A stretch of 64,000 nucleotides of DNA from Leucothrix mucor DSM 2157 (GTDB taxonomy: Bacteria > Pseudomonadota > Gammaproteobacteria > Thiotrichales > Thiotrichaceae): NCBI RefSeq assembly GCF_000419525.1, contig NZ_ATTE01000001.1, forward strand, positions 1,860,001 through 1,924,000. The letters are read 5' to 3'. Of the stretch, positions 19,680 to 30,422 are shown piece by piece. The notes below the pieces were generated by a model. That model worked only from the letters and a program-made list of their open reading frames with translations, made no database searches and was not told the origin of the DNA. Each line of letters opens with the position of its first letter. Position 1 is the first letter of the stretch. A program made the position numbers and the translations under genes.

Positions 19680-20651
19680 CTAACGATTCAAAGCTTCTTT
19701 CTGCCACAACAGTAGCATATTTTCGGTGTACAACAGAGCATTTAACGATGTGTGGGCATGCTTTTTCAACTCCAGCATACTATCACGAAGTCGCCATAGG
19801 TCATTGTTTTTAAGTGACATATGCTTCCTCAGATGAGGGCTAATTGCATCAGTGACACCTTCGGCACCCGAAAAAACACTGCGAATCATCGACTCAATCC
19901 ACTGCAGCTGCCAATCCAATAACTCGCCTTTGTCACTCTTCTCCCAACGCTTTGCGACGCTGATAAGTGAATGACGCCCCTGAAGCAGCTTAAGAATATC
20001 AGTAGCAAACTGCTTTCGTTCGGCAAGCTTCTCACCACTATCCAAAGCCTTTGCCAACAAAGGACGCCCGCCGGAGGCTAGGAGTAACTCACCAATTGGA
20101 TGCGTTAAATCCTGCGACTCAAGCCAATCAGTTGCTTGCAGGGTGGTTGGCTGTGGGAGTTGTATAATTTGACAACGGCTACGGATGGTCGGGATCAGCT
20201 GTGAGAAATTAGAACTCACCAGCAACATCACCGTGTTCTTAGGTGGCTCTTCAAGTGTTTTCAGTAAGCTATTGGCGGCATTAGTATTTAAGCGCTCTAC
20301 GGGATAGATAAACACCACCCGGCTCTCTTGGTAACTGCGGCTTAGATACACAAACTCATTTAATCGACGAATCTGATCAACAACAATCTGCGTTTTTTTC
20401 TCTTCTAAGAGTACGGAGCTGTAATCCGGGTGAGAACTTGCTTCGAATAAATGACAGCTTTTACAGTGTCCACAGGCGAAGTCATCAGCACCATGTGCAT
20501 TCTCACACATTAACGCTTTTGCCAGCCCTAACGCAAAGTCACGCTTGCCACAATACTCTGGTCCCGCCAACAATAAAGCATGTGGCATATGGTCGCGAGC
20601 ACGCGCACGTGACAATGCATTCCAGGCATCTTGCTGCCATGGATAAATCAT
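19680..20651 (-). CDS. holB: DNA polymerase III subunit delta'
   Basis: Part of the clamp loader that puts the beta clamp on DNA. The 323-residue protein has an AAA+ region with a degenerate P-loop (LLLAGPEYCGKRDFALGLA) and a zinc-binding module (Cys near 49, then CGHCKSC). VFIYPVERLNTNAANSLLKTLEEPP and the SRCQII sensor region are also visible. Delta' is an AAA+ subunit that does not hydrolyse ATP, consistent with the altered P-loop. Its start overlaps the tmk stop by 4 nt. Confidence 0.95.
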   Translation of the reverse strand: MIYPWQQDAWNALSRARARDHMPHALLLAGPEYCGKRDFALGLAKALMCENAHGADDFACGHCKSCHLFEASSHPDYSSVLLEEKKTQIVVDQIRRLNEFVYLSRSYQESRVVFIYPVERLNTNAANSLLKTLEEPPKNTVMLLVSSNFSQLIPTIRSRCQIIQLPQPTTLQATDWLESQDLTHPIGELLLASGGRPLLAKALDSGEKLAERKQFATDILKLLQGRHSLISVAKRWEKSDKGELLDWQLQWIESMIRSVFSGAEGVTDAISPHLRKHMSLKNNDLWRLRDSMLELKKHAHTSLNALLYTENMLLLWQKEALNR

Positions 20652-21292
20652 TCGAAATTCGTATCTTTAAGTAATTGTGATGTGGTCATTTTCAACTGAT
20701 CTCTGACTTGCTCAAGAGATTGAGAGGCATCTAATACCTTAAATCGTGTCGGCTCTGCCGCTGCCCGAGCTAAGTAACAATCTCGAATTCGCTGAAAAAA
20801 CAATACCGCCTCTTGCTCAAAGCGATCAGCTGCACCACGAGACTTCGCACGAGATAAGCCAATTTCAACCGGTAGATCAAACAAGAAAGTCTGATCCGGC
20901 TTGCGGCCACCTAAAACCCAGGATTCAAGCTCTGCAATCCGAGCCATATCAATGCCACGCCCCCCGCCTTGATAAGCAAAGCTGGCATCTGTAAAACGAT
21001 CACATAAAACCCACTGGCCTTCATTTAAAGCCGGCAAAATCTTATGTTGATAATGCTCAGCACGAGATGCAAACATTAGTAACAACTCAGTATCCGAATG
21101 CATTGCCGGCAGATCAGGGTTTAACAGAATCTCACGAATTCGCTCGCCAACTTCCGTCCCACCGGGCTCACGAGTGACTAAAACAGTTTTCCCGCTAGTT
21201 TCAAGCATCTCCTTCACATACTGCAGATTACTGCTCTTCCCTGCTCCTTCCGTTCCCTCAAAGCTCAGAAATAAGCCACGTGGATGACTCAT
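20648..21292 (-). CDS. tmk: thymidylate kinase
   Basis: Phosphorylates dTMP to dTDP. The 214-residue enzyme has the P-loop FEGTEGAGKSSN at 11-22, TREPGGTEVGERIRE (the DR/EPG motif), CDRFTDASFAYQGGGRG, and a lid with SRGAADRFE. Four-base overlaps with mltG upstream and holB downstream point to translational coupling. Confidence 0.97.
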   Translation of the reverse strand: MSHPRGLFLSFEGTEGAGKSSNLQYVKEMLETSGKTVLVTREPGGTEVGERIREILLNPDLPAMHSDTELLLMFASRAEHYQHKILPALNEGQWVLCDRFTDASFAYQGGGRGIDMARIAELESWVLGGRKPDQTFLFDLPVEIGLSRAKSRGAADRFEQEAVLFFQRIRDCYLARAAAEPTRFKVLDASQSLEQVRDQLKMTTSQLLKDTNFE

Positions 21293-22323
21293 TTATCCCC
21301 CTGATAAGCTTTAGCATTTCCGTTGAGCTGATATTTTACAACGGCTCTGCGATGTTCTTTATAACTATTTGAAAAATGCGAGGTTCCATCACCACGTGCG
21401 ACAAAATAAAGCGCTTTTGTCGCTTCAGGATGTAGCACTGCCCTGATCGCTTCAGCACTTGGCGTTGCAATCGGCGTCGGCGTTAACCCTTTACGTGTAT
21501 AGGTGTTATAAGGTGTATCACGTCTAAGGTCGGATTTTCGAATATTGCCTTCAAAGCGCTCACCCATGCCATAAATAACACTGGGGTCTGTTTGCAGCAT
21601 CATCCCTATTTTCAAGCGATTTTGAAATACAGCGGCAATCAATGGCCGCTCTTCAGGCACGCCGGTTTCTTTCTCAACGATGGATGCCAGAATCAAGGCC
21701 TGATAAGGAGTTTTAAGCGGAATACCGGCTTCACGCTGCTCCCATTCCTTATTAAGGAATGACTTCATTGCCTGATGGCTACGTTTTAAAAACTCAAGAT
21801 CGGTTGTGCCACGCGGATAGTTATAGGTATCCGGGAAGAACCACCCTTCAGGGCTTTTCTCTTCAGAGCCAATCCGCTGCATAATATTAGCGTAGTCATC
21901 ATCGGTAAGTGTTTGAACCAAGTTCTCATCGGCTTTAACAGAGGCGACTAAGTCCTTATAAACAAAGCCTTCAATGATACGACTGCTATAGCTGATTGTT
22001 TTTCCAGACACAAAATGATCAAGCACATCTTGCGCGCTCATGCCGGGTTTAATAGCAAACTCGCCCGCTTTAATTTTTGTATCTTGTTTGGTGATTTTTG
22101 CCAACAGCTGAAACTGCCATGCTGGCTTAACGATGCCTTGCTGCTCCAGATCCCTGGCAACTTGGCGAATACTACTGCCTTTAGCAATCTCAAAACGCTT
22201 AGGTGCTGTCTCTGGAACGGTCTGCTTTATGAATTGCTCATACTGCAGATAACCATAGCCACCGGCAGCTAGGGCCGAAAACAACAGAATTATAAATAAC
22301 CACTTGAATGCTGCTTTCATCAC
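21289..22323 (-). CDS. mltG: endolytic murein transglycosylase MltG
   Basis: Inner-membrane lytic transglycosylase that cuts nascent peptidoglycan and is thought to release or terminate glycan strands. The 344-residue protein has a transmembrane helix at about 7-26, a LysM-like region, and a YceG catalytic domain. LASIVEKETG places the catalytic Glu at 217, next to E. coli E218. GMMLQTDPSVIYGM and DTPYNTYTRKGLTPTPI are further family motifs. It follows fabF by only 28 nt; pabC, which lies between them in E. coli, is absent. Confidence 0.95.
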   Translation of the reverse strand: MMKAAFKWLFIILLFSALAAGGYGYLQYEQFIKQTVPETAPKRFEIAKGSSIRQVARDLEQQGIVKPAWQFQLLAKITKQDTKIKAGEFAIKPGMSAQDVLDHFVSGKTISYSSRIIEGFVYKDLVASVKADENLVQTLTDDDYANIMQRIGSEEKSPEGWFFPDTYNYPRGTTDLEFLKRSHQAMKSFLNKEWEQREAGIPLKTPYQALILASIVEKETGVPEERPLIAAVFQNRLKIGMMLQTDPSVIYGMGERFEGNIRKSDLRRDTPYNTYTRKGLTPTPIATPSAEAIRAVLHPEATKALYFVARGDGTSHFSNSYKEHRRAVVKYQLNGNAKAYQGDK

Positions 22324-22351
22324 TCACCCTAACTGCCCGTTTAATGGGCTA

Positions 22352-23596
22352 TTATATTTTTTTGAAAATCAATGTGCCGTTCGTCCCACCAAAACCGAAG
22401 GAATTGCTCATTGCAATTTCAACTTTGGCATCACGCGCTGTATTTGGAACATAATCCAAATCACACGCTGGATCAGGATCATCCATATTGATGGTTGGTG
22501 GTAAAATTTGATCACGGATAGCCAATACACTGAATACCGCTTCGATACCGCCTGCCGCTCCCAGCAAATGACCTGTCATAGACTTAGTCGAGCTGATTGC
22601 AACGTTCTTCGCGTGATTACCCATGGCCAATTTCAGCGCCATTGTTTCAGCAACGTCACCTGCAGGTGTGGATGTACCGTGCGCATTGATGTAATCAATA
22701 TCTTCAGGGTTCAAACCAGCATCTTTCAGAGCGTTACGCATGCAACGTGCTGCGCCTTCGCCATTCTGTGATGGTGAAGTCATGTGGTAAGCATCACTGC
22801 TCATACCAAAACCGACTAATTCACAGTAGATTTCTGCGCCACGAGCTTTAGCGTATTCGTACTCTTCAAGTACCAAAATACCAGCACCATCACCCAGTAC
22901 GAACCCATCACGTCCAGAATCCCATGGACGGCTTGCCGCTTCAGGGTCATCGTTACGAGTTGACAGTGCACGAGCTGCAGCGAAGCCACCGATACCCAAT
23001 GGCGTTGTAGCCATTTCCGCACCACCTGCCAGCATTACGTCTGCATCGCCATAAGCGATCATGCGCGCTGCATCACCAATACTGTGAGTTGCCGTCGCAC
23101 AAGCAGAAACCGGAGACATATTATGGTTCTTTAAGCCGTGCATAATCGACAGATTACCGGCAACCATGTTTACAATACTACTTGGTACAAAAAACGGTGA
23201 AATCTTACGTGGTCCGCCATTCATGTACGCTTCAAAATTCTTTTCGATGGTACTAATACCACCGATACCAGAACCAACGATCACACCAATGCCTTCGGCA
23301 TTATCTTCAGTCACAACAATGCCTGAATCGTGCAATGCATCAGTACCAGCGCCAATACCGTAATGGATAAAAGGATCCATTTTGCGTTGGTCTTTAGGTT
23401 TAATATATTTGCTCGCGTCAAAATCTGTTACGTTTCCAGCGATTCGCACGCTGAATTCACTCGCATCAAATAAATCGGGGCTGATTTTATTGATACCGCT
23501 TTTGCCTTCGGTGATATTTTTCCAAGCTGTTCCGATGGTGGAACCAACCGGAGATACGATACCAAGACCGGTAACTACTACTCGACGTTTAGACAC
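22352..23596 (-). CDS. fabF: beta-ketoacyl-ACP synthase II
   Basis: Condenses malonyl-ACP with growing acyl-ACP in fatty-acid elongation and controls temperature-dependent unsaturation. The 414-residue enzyme keeps the Cys-His-His triad: Cys in [11 protein letters not shown] (about 165), His in [11 protein letters not shown], and His in [13 protein letters not shown]. It is separated from acpP by 128 nt holding a strong hairpin. It belongs to the fabD-fabG-acpP-fabF run. Confidence 0.97.
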   Translation of the reverse strand: MSKRRVVVTGLGIVSPVGSTIGTAWKNITEGKSGINKISPDLFDASEFSVRIAGNVTDFDASKYIKPKDQRKMDPFIHYGIGAGTDALHDSGIVVTEDNAEGIGVIVGSGIGGISTIEKNFEAYMNGGPRKISPFFVPSSIVNMVAGNLSIMHGLKNHNMSPVSACATATHSIGDAARMIAYGDADVMLAGGAEMATTPLGIGGFAAARALSTRNDDPEAASRPWDSGRDGFVLGDGAGILVLEEYEYAKARGAEIYCELVGFGMSSDAYHMTSPSQNGEGAARCMRNALKDAGLNPEDIDYINAHGTSTPAGDVAETMALKLAMGNHAKNVAISSTKSMTGHLLGAAGGIEAVFSVLAIRDQILPPTINMDDPDPACDLDYVPNTARDAKVEIAMSNSFGFGGTNGTLIFKKI

Positions 23597-23676
23597 GATG
23601 ATTTTTCCTTCACTATTTGATGTTACTGACAGGACAACATCAGCAATTAAATAATTTGCGATTCTTTATAGTACAA

Positions 23677-23709
23677 AGACCGCAGTTTAAGCGGGTTAAA
23701 CTGCGGTCT
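23677..23709 (-). terminator. strong intercistronic hairpin between acpP and fabF
   Basis: AGACCGCAGTTTAA pairs perfectly with TTAAACTGCGGTCT, 14 bp, 5-nt loop. On the minus strand only TTTG follows, so it is a partial terminator or an RNA-stabilising end. Either would favour acpP over fabF expression. Confidence 0.75.
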
Positions 23710-23724
23710 CAACGAATCCTGGGT

Positions 23725-23961
23725 TTAACCCTGATGCGATTTTACGTAATCAATTGCAAGCTGGACTGTTGTAATCTTCTCAGCTTCTTCATCAGGAATT
23801 TCGGTACCGAACTCTTCTTCGAGTGCCATAACCAGCTCTACGGTATCCAGTGAATCCGCGCCAAGGTCATCAACGAAAGATGCAGCATTTGTTACTTCTG
23901 CTTCGTCAACACCTAACTGTTCTACAACAACATTTTTGACGCGCTGTTCAATATCACTCAT
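23725..23961 (-). CDS. acpP: acyl carrier protein
   Basis: Small acidic carrier of acyl chains. The 78-residue protein has the DSL motif in [11 protein letters not shown], with phosphopantetheine on Ser37. Sequence and length are near those of E. coli AcpP. It is flanked by 86 nt upstream and a hairpin downstream, which fits separate high-level expression. Confidence 0.98.
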   Translation of the reverse strand: MSDIEQRVKNVVVEQLGVDEAEVTNAASFVDDLGADSLDTVELVMALEEEFGTEIPDEEAEKITTVQLAIDYVKSHQG

Positions 23962-24047
23962 GATATTTTGTCCTCAATTAAAAAAAACACAATATGCATA
24001 CTATTATAATAAAAATCAAGTACACAAGCTATAAAGCAATGGCGGCT

Positions 24048-24803
24048 TTACGCCATATGCATGCCACCATTAACGTGCAAGGTTTCACCGGTCACGTAGG
24101 TGCCCATGTCCGATGCTAAAAACAATACGGCATTCGCAATATCTTCAGGCTTACCCAAACTCCCCAGTGGAATCTGTGATGCCATCGCATTGCGCTGCTC
24201 TTCGGCTAAGGCCTTCGTCATATCAGTATCAATGAACCCCGGCGCAACCACATTAACGGTAATACCGCGTGAACCCACTTCGCGAGCTAATGACTTTGAA
24301 AAACCAACAATTCCAGCTTTTGCTGCAGCGTAGTTACACTGCCCTGGATTGCCCGTTGCTCCAACTACCGAAGCAATTGAAATAATACGGCCATGTCGTG
24401 CTTTCATCATGCCACGCAAGCAAGCCTTGCTAAGGCGGAATACTGAACTTAGATTGGTATTGATAATATCATCCCACTCATCATCCTTCATTCGCATCAG
24501 CAAATTATCACGCGTAATCCCTGCATTATTCACTAAAACCTGAATTGGGCCAAACTCTGCGACCGTTTCTTTCATCAGAATTTCAATGGATGCGGAATCT
24601 CCTACATTTAACACCTTTCCGCAACCTTTAATGCCATTTTCAGCAAAATAAGCGCTAATAGCTGCAGCACCGCTTTCCGAAGTCGCTGTTCCTACAACAG
24701 TAGCGCCTGCTTTACCAAGCTTTTCAGCAATTGCACGTCCAATTCCGCGACTTGCGCCAGTGACTAACACGACATTACCATCCAGTAAGCTGTCAAAATT
24801 CAT
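24048..24803 (-). CDS. fabG: 3-oxoacyl-ACP reductase
   Basis: NADPH-dependent reduction of beta-ketoacyl-ACP. A short-chain dehydrogenase of 251 residues with TGASRGIG near 15-22, NNAG, the catalytic Ser (SIASVVGATG), the YAAAK catalytic Tyr/Lys, and the PGFIDTDMT motif. It starts 3 nt after fabD, suggesting coupling. Confidence 0.97.
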   Translation of the reverse strand: MNFDSLLDGNVVLVTGASRGIGRAIAEKLGKAGATVVGTATSESGAAAISAYFAENGIKGCGKVLNVGDSASIEILMKETVAEFGPIQVLVNNAGITRDNLLMRMKDDEWDDIINTNLSSVFRLSKACLRGMMKARHGRIISIASVVGATGNPGQCNYAAAKAGIVGFSKSLAREVGSRGITVNVVAPGFIDTDMTKALAEEQRNAMASQIPLGSLGKPEDIANAVLFLASDMGTYVTGETLHVNGGMHMA

Positions 24804-24806
24804 GAA

Positions 24807-25742
24807 TTATTCCTTGGTTGCAGCCAGTGCTTTTTCTAATGAGGCTGTGTCGTTAATGGTCAGGTTACCCAGCTTACGATTGATTCTGCGGTTCAGGCCA
24901 AATAATACTTTGCCCGGTCCAAATTCAATTATGGTGTCAGCGCCAGCAGATTCAAGCGCATTAATGGTATCTACCCAGCGGACCGGCTGATACAGCTGAT
25001 CGGCGACAGATTGGCGAATCGCATCTGGCGTATCGCAGCTAGAAGCAGAGACATTATGAAGAACAGGGATATTTGCTGCATTAAAGCTGGCCGTTGCCAG
25101 TGACTGCGCCATGATCTGAGAGGTTTCTTTAAGCAGACTACAGTGGGAAGGTACGCTCATGGCTAATTTAACCACGCGCTTAGCGCCCATTTCGGTTAAC
25201 ACTGCCATGGCTCGCTCAACCGCTTCATTATCACCACCAATAACGGTTTGCTCTGGCGAGTTAAAGTTTACCGCTTCAACTACCTGACCGTTTGCGGCCT
25301 TCGCACAGCCTTCAACAACAGCCTCAGGGCTTAAACCAAGAATTGCCGCCATGCCGCCAGTCCCTTCCGGAACCGCTTGTTGCATCAAACTGGCACGCTT
25401 ACCGACCAGTGCGACCGCTGTTGGGAAATCAATAATGCCCGAAGCAACCAAAGCACTGTATTCACCGAGACTGTGGCCCGCCATCGCTAACGGCATAGCG
25501 CCGCCCTGCTGGTTCCAAATCCGCCAAACAGCCACGCCGGCTGTTAGCATCAGCGGCTGAGTAATCTCAGTCTGACTTAACAATTCCTCCGGACCATCCG
25601 TCACAATTTGCCACAGATTCTTGCCTAGTACTTCTGACGCTTCATCGAAGGTTTCCTGAACCAACGTAAAAGAGCCCGCTAAATCATTCATCATCCCTAA
25701 AGACTGGGAGCCCTGACCAGGGAAGACTGCCGCAAAATTCAT
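24807..25742 (-). CDS. fabD: malonyl-CoA:ACP transacylase
   Basis: Moves malonate from CoA to ACP. At 311 residues it shows FPGQGSQ at 7-13, AGHSLGEYSAL with the active Ser91, and SVPSHCSLLK with the partner His. It is the first gene of this run; the usual upstream rpmF-plsX-fabH genes are not present, because the divergent infA gene occupies that side. Confidence 0.97.
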   Translation of the reverse strand: MNFAAVFPGQGSQSLGMMNDLAGSFTLVQETFDEASEVLGKNLWQIVTDGPEELLSQTEITQPLMLTAGVAVWRIWNQQGGAMPLAMAGHSLGEYSALVASGIIDFPTAVALVGKRASLMQQAVPEGTGGMAAILGLSPEAVVEGCAKAANGQVVEAVNFNSPEQTVIGGDNEAVERAMAVLTEMGAKRVVKLAMSVPSHCSLLKETSQIMAQSLATASFNAANIPVLHNVSASSCDTPDAIRQSVADQLYQPVRWVDTINALESAGADTIIEFGPGKVLFGLNRRINRKLGNLTINDTASLEKALAATKE

Positions 25743-25907
25743 TAATACTACCTGCCACTAAAAAAACTGTTTGCGATAATACAGACCTGAAAACAATATA
25801 TCCAACATCTGAATCAATACGATTTGTAAGTAGCCTTATAATACATCATTTTGAACTTAATTTTGCCAGCAGGAATATAAATAAATGGCCATTTAGGGAA
25901 AAATGAC

Positions 25908-25935
25908 TTGTTTAATCAATCAGGTGGTGGATAAT
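25908..25935 (+). promoter_or_regulatory. candidate infA promoter
   Basis: -35 TTGTTT, 16-nt spacer, -10 GATAAT, about 40 nt before the infA start. Moderate match to sigma-70. Confidence 0.4.
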
Positions 25936-25974
25936 ACTGCGCTTCTATACAGATAGTAATTATTACTGGAACAC

Positions 25975-26193
25975 ATGGCTAAAGAAGAAAATATTGAAAT
26001 GGAAGGCACGGTTGTTGAAACTTTGCCGAATACAACCTTCAGAGTTGAGCTTGAGAACGGACATGTGGTTAACGCACACATTTCTGGTCGGATGCGCAAA
26101 AACTACATCCGCATCCTAACGGGAGACAAAGTCACCGTTCAGCTAACGCCTTACGACTTGACCAAAGGCAGAATCACCTACCGTAGCAAGTAG
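25975..26193 (+). CDS. infA: translation initiation factor IF-1
   Basis: Binds the 30S A site during initiation. The 72-residue OB-fold protein begins [20 protein letters not shown] and contains [20 protein letters not shown], nearly invariant in the family. It is monocistronic, divergent from fabD and convergent with clpA. Confidence 0.98.
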   Translation: MAKEENIEMEGTVVETLPNTTFRVELENGHVVNAHISGRMRKNYIRILTGDKVTVQLTPYDLTKGRITYRSK

Positions 26194-26235
26194 GTAACAA
26201 CACCTTTCGCTTCTGAGAGGAATGCCCAAATACTA

Positions 26236-26271
26236 AAAAGCCCGGTAACAACATGTTATTACCGGGCTTTT
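26236..26271. terminator. bidirectional terminator between infA and clpA
   Basis: Perfect 13-bp stem AAAAGCCCGGTAA/TTACCGGGCTTTT with an inner AACATGTT palindrome in the loop. Confidence 0.92.
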
Positions 26272-26295
26272 CTGTGGGCGCTTACCTGAGGTTAA

Positions 26296-28593
26296 TCAGG
26301 CAACCACCTCTTTCTCGTCATCATAGTCCAGAACCAATCCATCATCCTGAGCCGTAATTCTTACAGTGCCGCCTTTTGACAGACGACCAAATAGAATTTC
26401 ATCAGCCAGCGGACGCTTGATATTTTCCTGAATAACACGCTCCATCGGACGTGCACCCATCTTAACATCGTAGCCCTTCTCAGCTAACCAACGCTTAGCC
26501 TTGTCATCAACAACCAGCGTCACACGCTTCTCGTTCAATTGAGCTTCCAGACGAATCAGGAACTTATCAACGATTGACGTAATCACACCTTCAGGCAACG
26601 GTCTGAACTGAACAACCGCATCCAAACGATTGCGGAACTCAGGTGTAAAGGCATTTTCGATCGCCTTAGTAGTATCCAGTGAGTGATCCTGACGCGTGAA
26701 GCCCATTGAGCTACGGCTAATATCCTGTGCACCAGCGTTACTGGTCATAATCAGAATAACATTCCGGAAATCAATCTCCCGACCGTTACTGTCCGTCAGC
26801 TTACCGTTATCCATTACCTGCAATAACAAGTTGAACACATCCGGATGTGCCTTTTCAACTTCATCCAATAACAATACCGCATGTGGGTTCTTATTAACGG
26901 CATCCGTCAGTAAGCCACCTTCGTCATAGCCAACATACCCTGGAGGTGCACCGATCAAACGAGACACAGTATGTCTTTCCATGTACTCAGACATATCAAA
27001 GCGCAATAACTTAATACCTAAGTGCTCAGACAGCTGCTTGGTCACTTCAGTCTTACCAACACCCGTCGGGCCTGCAAACAAGAAAGAACCAATTGGCTTC
27101 GCATCATCACGCAAACCAGAACGAGCCATTTTAATCGCCGTAACGATTTGCTTGATTGCTTCATCCTGACCAAACACAACACGCTTAAGATCAGTATCCA
27201 GCGACTTCAGCACTTCCATATCAGAACTTGAAACAGCCTTAGGTGGAATACGTGCAATTTTTGCCACGATCGCCTCGATATCAGACACGTTAATTGTCTT
27301 CTTACGAGTTGCTTTTGGCTGTAGTTGACGATTTGCGCCAGCCTCATCAATCACATCAATCGCCTTATCGGGCAAGCGACGGTCAGTGATGTAACGCGCA
27401 GATAATTCAACCGCTGTTTCCAGTGCTGGCATGGTGTATTTCACATCATGATGCTCTTCAAAGCGCGACTTCAACCCCTTAAGGATTTTAATCGTCTCTG
27501 GCACTGACGGTTCATTCACATCAATTTTCTGGAAGCGACGAGCTAAAGCACGATCCTTCTCAAAAATACTGTGATATTCCTGATACGTTGTAGAGCCCAT
27601 GCACTTCAGCTCACCTGATGCCAATACTGGCTTAATCAGGTTAGAAGCATCCATTGTGCCGCCAGAAGTCGCACCCGCACCAATGATGATATGAATCTCA
27701 TCAATAAACAGTACCGCATGCTCCTCATCGCGAATCTGATTCAATACAGCTTTCAGGCGCTTCTCAAAATCACCACGATACTTAGTACCGGCAACCAATG
27801 CGCCTAAATCTAATGAATAGATTGTGGCATCAGCCAATACTTCTGGAACATCCTCATCAACGATGCGCTTAGCAAGGCCTTCTGCGATGGCTGTTTTACC
27901 AACACCTGCTTCGCCAACTAACAAAGGATTATTCTTACGGCGGCGACAAAGCACCTGAACCGTACGCTCAATCTCTTCTTCACGGCCAATTAATGGATCT
28001 ATTTTTCCATCAATCGCCATTTGATTCAGATTACGTGCGAATCGCTCAAGCGGGCTGGACTTTGACTCATCCTCACCAAACTCATGCTCTTCTTCATTCG
28101 CTCTTGGCTCTGCGGAGGACTCATCGTCATCCGTCGACAGACTATCAAAAGAGATATCTTCACCTTTTTGAATGCCATGAGAAATATAATTCACCAAATC
28201 CAAGCGTGACATATCCTGACGGGCTAAATAATAGACCGCATGGGATTCTGTCTCGCCAAAGATTGCCACCAGAATACTATCTCCGGTCACTTCTTCTTTG
28301 GCAGATGCCTGGACATGGTATACAGCACGTTGTAATACGCGCTGAAAACCAATGGTCGGACGCGTCTCGCGAACATCGTCCTCGACCAAAATAGGCGTGC
28401 TTTCTTCAATATGCCCTTCCAGCTCTTGCTGCAACTGGGGGATATTAATACCGCACGCCCGTAGCGTGTCAGCTGCGGAGGGATTCCTTGTCATCGCTAA
28501 TAAAAGATGCTCCACCGTTACAAACTCGTGGTGCTTCTCATTGGCTTCCCTGAACAGGCTGTTGATAGAATACTCAACTTCCGGACTTAACAT
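26296..28593 (-). CDS. clpA: ATP-dependent Clp protease ATP-binding subunit ClpA
   Basis: Hexameric unfoldase that feeds ClpP; with ClpS it degrades N-degron substrates. The 765-residue protein has a Clp N-domain (1-150) and an acidic linker. AAA+ module 1 has [15 protein letters not shown] and module 2 has [16 protein letters not shown]-terminal D2-small domain follows. Length matches E. coli ClpA (758). It follows clpS by 11 nt, in an icd-clpS-clpA run on the minus strand. Confidence 0.97.
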   Translation of the reverse strand: MLSPEVEYSINSLFREANEKHHEFVTVEHLLLAMTRNPSAADTLRACGINIPQLQQELEGHIEESTPILVEDDVRETRPTIGFQRVLQRAVYHVQASAKEEVTGDSILVAIFGETESHAVYYLARQDMSRLDLVNYISHGIQKGEDISFDSLSTDDDESSAEPRANEEEHEFGEDESKSSPLERFARNLNQMAIDGKIDPLIGREEEIERTVQVLCRRRKNNPLLVGEAGVGKTAIAEGLAKRIVDEDVPEVLADATIYSLDLGALVAGTKYRGDFEKRLKAVLNQIRDEEHAVLFIDEIHIIIGAGATSGGTMDASNLIKPVLASGELKCMGSTTYQEYHSIFEKDRALARRFQKIDVNEPSVPETIKILKGLKSRFEEHHDVKYTMPALETAVELSARYITDRRLPDKAIDVIDEAGANRQLQPKATRKKTINVSDIEAIVAKIARIPPKAVSSSDMEVLKSLDTDLKRVVFGQDEAIKQIVTAIKMARSGLRDDAKPIGSFLFAGPTGVGKTEVTKQLSEHLGIKLLRFDMSEYMERHTVSRLIGAPPGYVGYDEGGLLTDAVNKNPHAVLLLDEVEKAHPDVFNLLLQVMDNGKLTDSNGREIDFRNVILIMTSNAGAQDISRSSMGFTRQDHSLDTTKAIENAFTPEFRNRLDAVVQFRPLPEGVITSIVDKFLIRLEAQLNEKRVTLVVDDKAKRWLAEKGYDVKMGARPMERVIQENIKRPLADEILFGRLSKGGTVRITAQDDGLVLDYDDEKEVVA

Positions 28594-28604
28594 GTCTTAT
28601 CTCC

Positions 28605-28937
28605 TTAGGCCTCTTCCATGGTACATAACAAGGGGTGCTGTGACTTGCGCGCATACTCGTTCACCGTGACAACTTTGGTCTCTGCGATCTCTCGGGTAAA
28701 GACACCGCAGATCCCTTTGCCCTTTTGGTGCACGTTTAGCATAACGCGAGTGGCGGATTCATGATCCAGATTAAAGAACACCATTAGTACCTCGACAACG
28801 AATTCCATTGGAGTGAAATCGTCGTTCATTAGTATAACGCTATAACGTTTTGGTTCTTTGACTTCTGGGCGGGATTCCTCTACCGCCAAACCAGAATCGT
28901 CGTCTATCTCATGCTTGTTCGCCATATTACTCGCCAA
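28605..28937 (-). CDS. clpS: ATP-dependent Clp protease adaptor ClpS
   Basis: Adaptor that recognises N-terminal Leu, Phe, Tyr and Trp degrons and docks on ClpA. The 110-residue protein has [20 protein letters not shown] with the Asp-Asp substrate-pocket motif, and the [20 protein letters not shown] segment. It pairs functionally with Aat at the other end of the window, which creates such degrons. Confidence 0.97.
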   Translation of the reverse strand: MASNMANKHEIDDDSGLAVEESRPEVKEPKRYSVILMNDDFTPMEFVVEVLMVFFNLDHESATRVMLNVHQKGKGICGVFTREIAETKVVTVNEYARKSQHPLLCTMEEA

Positions 28938-28951
28938 CCCTCCGGCATCTG

Positions 28952-30220
28952 TTACATATTTTCGATGATGCGATCACCGAACTCTGCAGTTGTCTGTACA
29001 ACGGCATCATCCATTTCGTTCGCAAAATCGAAGGTTACTGTTTTTGCTGATATAGCACCAGAAATACCTTTAACCACAAGGTCAGCCGCTTCCAACCAGC
29101 CCATGTGACGCAGCATCATCTCTGCAGACAAAATAATAGAACCAGGGTTCGCCTTATTTTGACCGGCAATCATTGGTGCAGTTCCGTGTGTTGCTTCAAA
29201 CACAGCAATGTCATCTGATAAGTTAGCACCTGGTGCAATACCGATACCACCAACCTGTGCTGCCAGCGCATCCGACACAAAGTCACCATTCAGGTTCAAT
29301 GTCGCAACCACTGAGTAGTTCTCAGGGTAAAGCAGGATGTTCTGTAAGAATGCATCAGCAATCACATCATTCAGGATAATGTCTTCGCCTGTCTTCGGGT
29401 TCTTGAATGACAACCATGGACCACCATCCAACTCAGTTGCGCCAAACTCTTTACGAGCCAGATCGATACCCCATTGCTTGAAGCCACCTTCAGTGAACTT
29501 CATGATATTACCTTTGTGCACAATCGTCACAACCTTGCGGTTATTATCGATCGCATACTGCAATGCTTTACGCACTAAGCGCTCAGTACCTTCGCGAGAT
29601 ACTGGCTTAATGCCGATACCGCTGGTCTCAGGGAAACGAATCTTGGTGACGCCCATTTCGTTTTGCAGGAAGTCGATCATCTTCTTAACTTCAGGTGATC
29701 CTGCTTCCCACTCGATACCCGCATAGATATCTTCTGAGTTCTCACGGAAAATAACCATATCCGTTTTTTCAGGCTCTTTAACTGGGCTTGGTGTACCGGT
29801 GTAATAACGAACCGGACGCAGGCACGTGTACAGATCCAACGTCTGGCGTAGTGTTACGTTCAATGAGCGCATACCACCACCGACTGGTGTAGTCAGCGGG
29901 CCTTTAATAGAAACAACGTAGTCTTTAACGACATCAATTGTCTCATCAGGCAACCAAACATCACCACCGTAAAGCGCATTAGCCTTCTCGCCAGCATAGA
30001 TTTCCATCCACTGGATTTCACGTTTGCTGCCGTAAGCTTTTGCAACGGCCGCATTGATTACTTTTTTCATTACCGGTGTAATGTCCGCACCGATGCCATC
30101 ACCCTCAACAAAAGGGATTACCGGCATATCCGGTACATTCAAAGAAAAATCTGCGTTAGAAGTGATTTTCTCACCTTTTGCAGGGACGGTAATATGCTGA
30201 AAACTCATCATATGCTCCAA
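28952..30220 (-). CDS. icd: NADP-dependent isocitrate dehydrogenase
   Basis: TCA-cycle enzyme turning isocitrate into 2-oxoglutarate. The 422-residue protein has [15 protein letters not shown], containing the serine equivalent to E. coli Ser113 that is controlled by IDH kinase, and TVIREN-like and GIEW motifs. [17 protein letters not shown] and FEATHGTAP follow near the C-terminus. It lies 14 nt upstream of clpS and probably shares its transcript. Confidence 0.96.
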   Translation of the reverse strand: MEHMMSFQHITVPAKGEKITSNADFSLNVPDMPVIPFVEGDGIGADITPVMKKVINAAVAKAYGSKREIQWMEIYAGEKANALYGGDVWLPDETIDVVKDYVVSIKGPLTTPVGGGMRSLNVTLRQTLDLYTCLRPVRYYTGTPSPVKEPEKTDMVIFRENSEDIYAGIEWEAGSPEVKKMIDFLQNEMGVTKIRFPETSGIGIKPVSREGTERLVRKALQYAIDNNRKVVTIVHKGNIMKFTEGGFKQWGIDLARKEFGATELDGGPWLSFKNPKTGEDIILNDVIADAFLQNILLYPENYSVVATLNLNGDFVSDALAAQVGGIGIAPGANLSDDIAVFEATHGTAPMIAGQNKANPGSIILSAEMMLRHMGWLEAADLVVKGISGAISAKTVTFDFANEMDDAVVQTTAEFGDRIIENM

Positions 30221-30422
30221 AAATATGCTTACTGAATAGTGAATGTTTGCCGAGTAAAAACGGCAGTGGCGCTAGTGTATCAAAAAGCAAGCGGTGTGTT
30301 ATCGGGTTTATTAATATAGATCGTTTGTTTCTGATTAGACTCAAAGCCAAAACTAATCGTTTATCTGTAACGATAATGCTTTAATATAAGCCCCCAATTT
30401 AGAATTTCAATAGAGAGCACAC

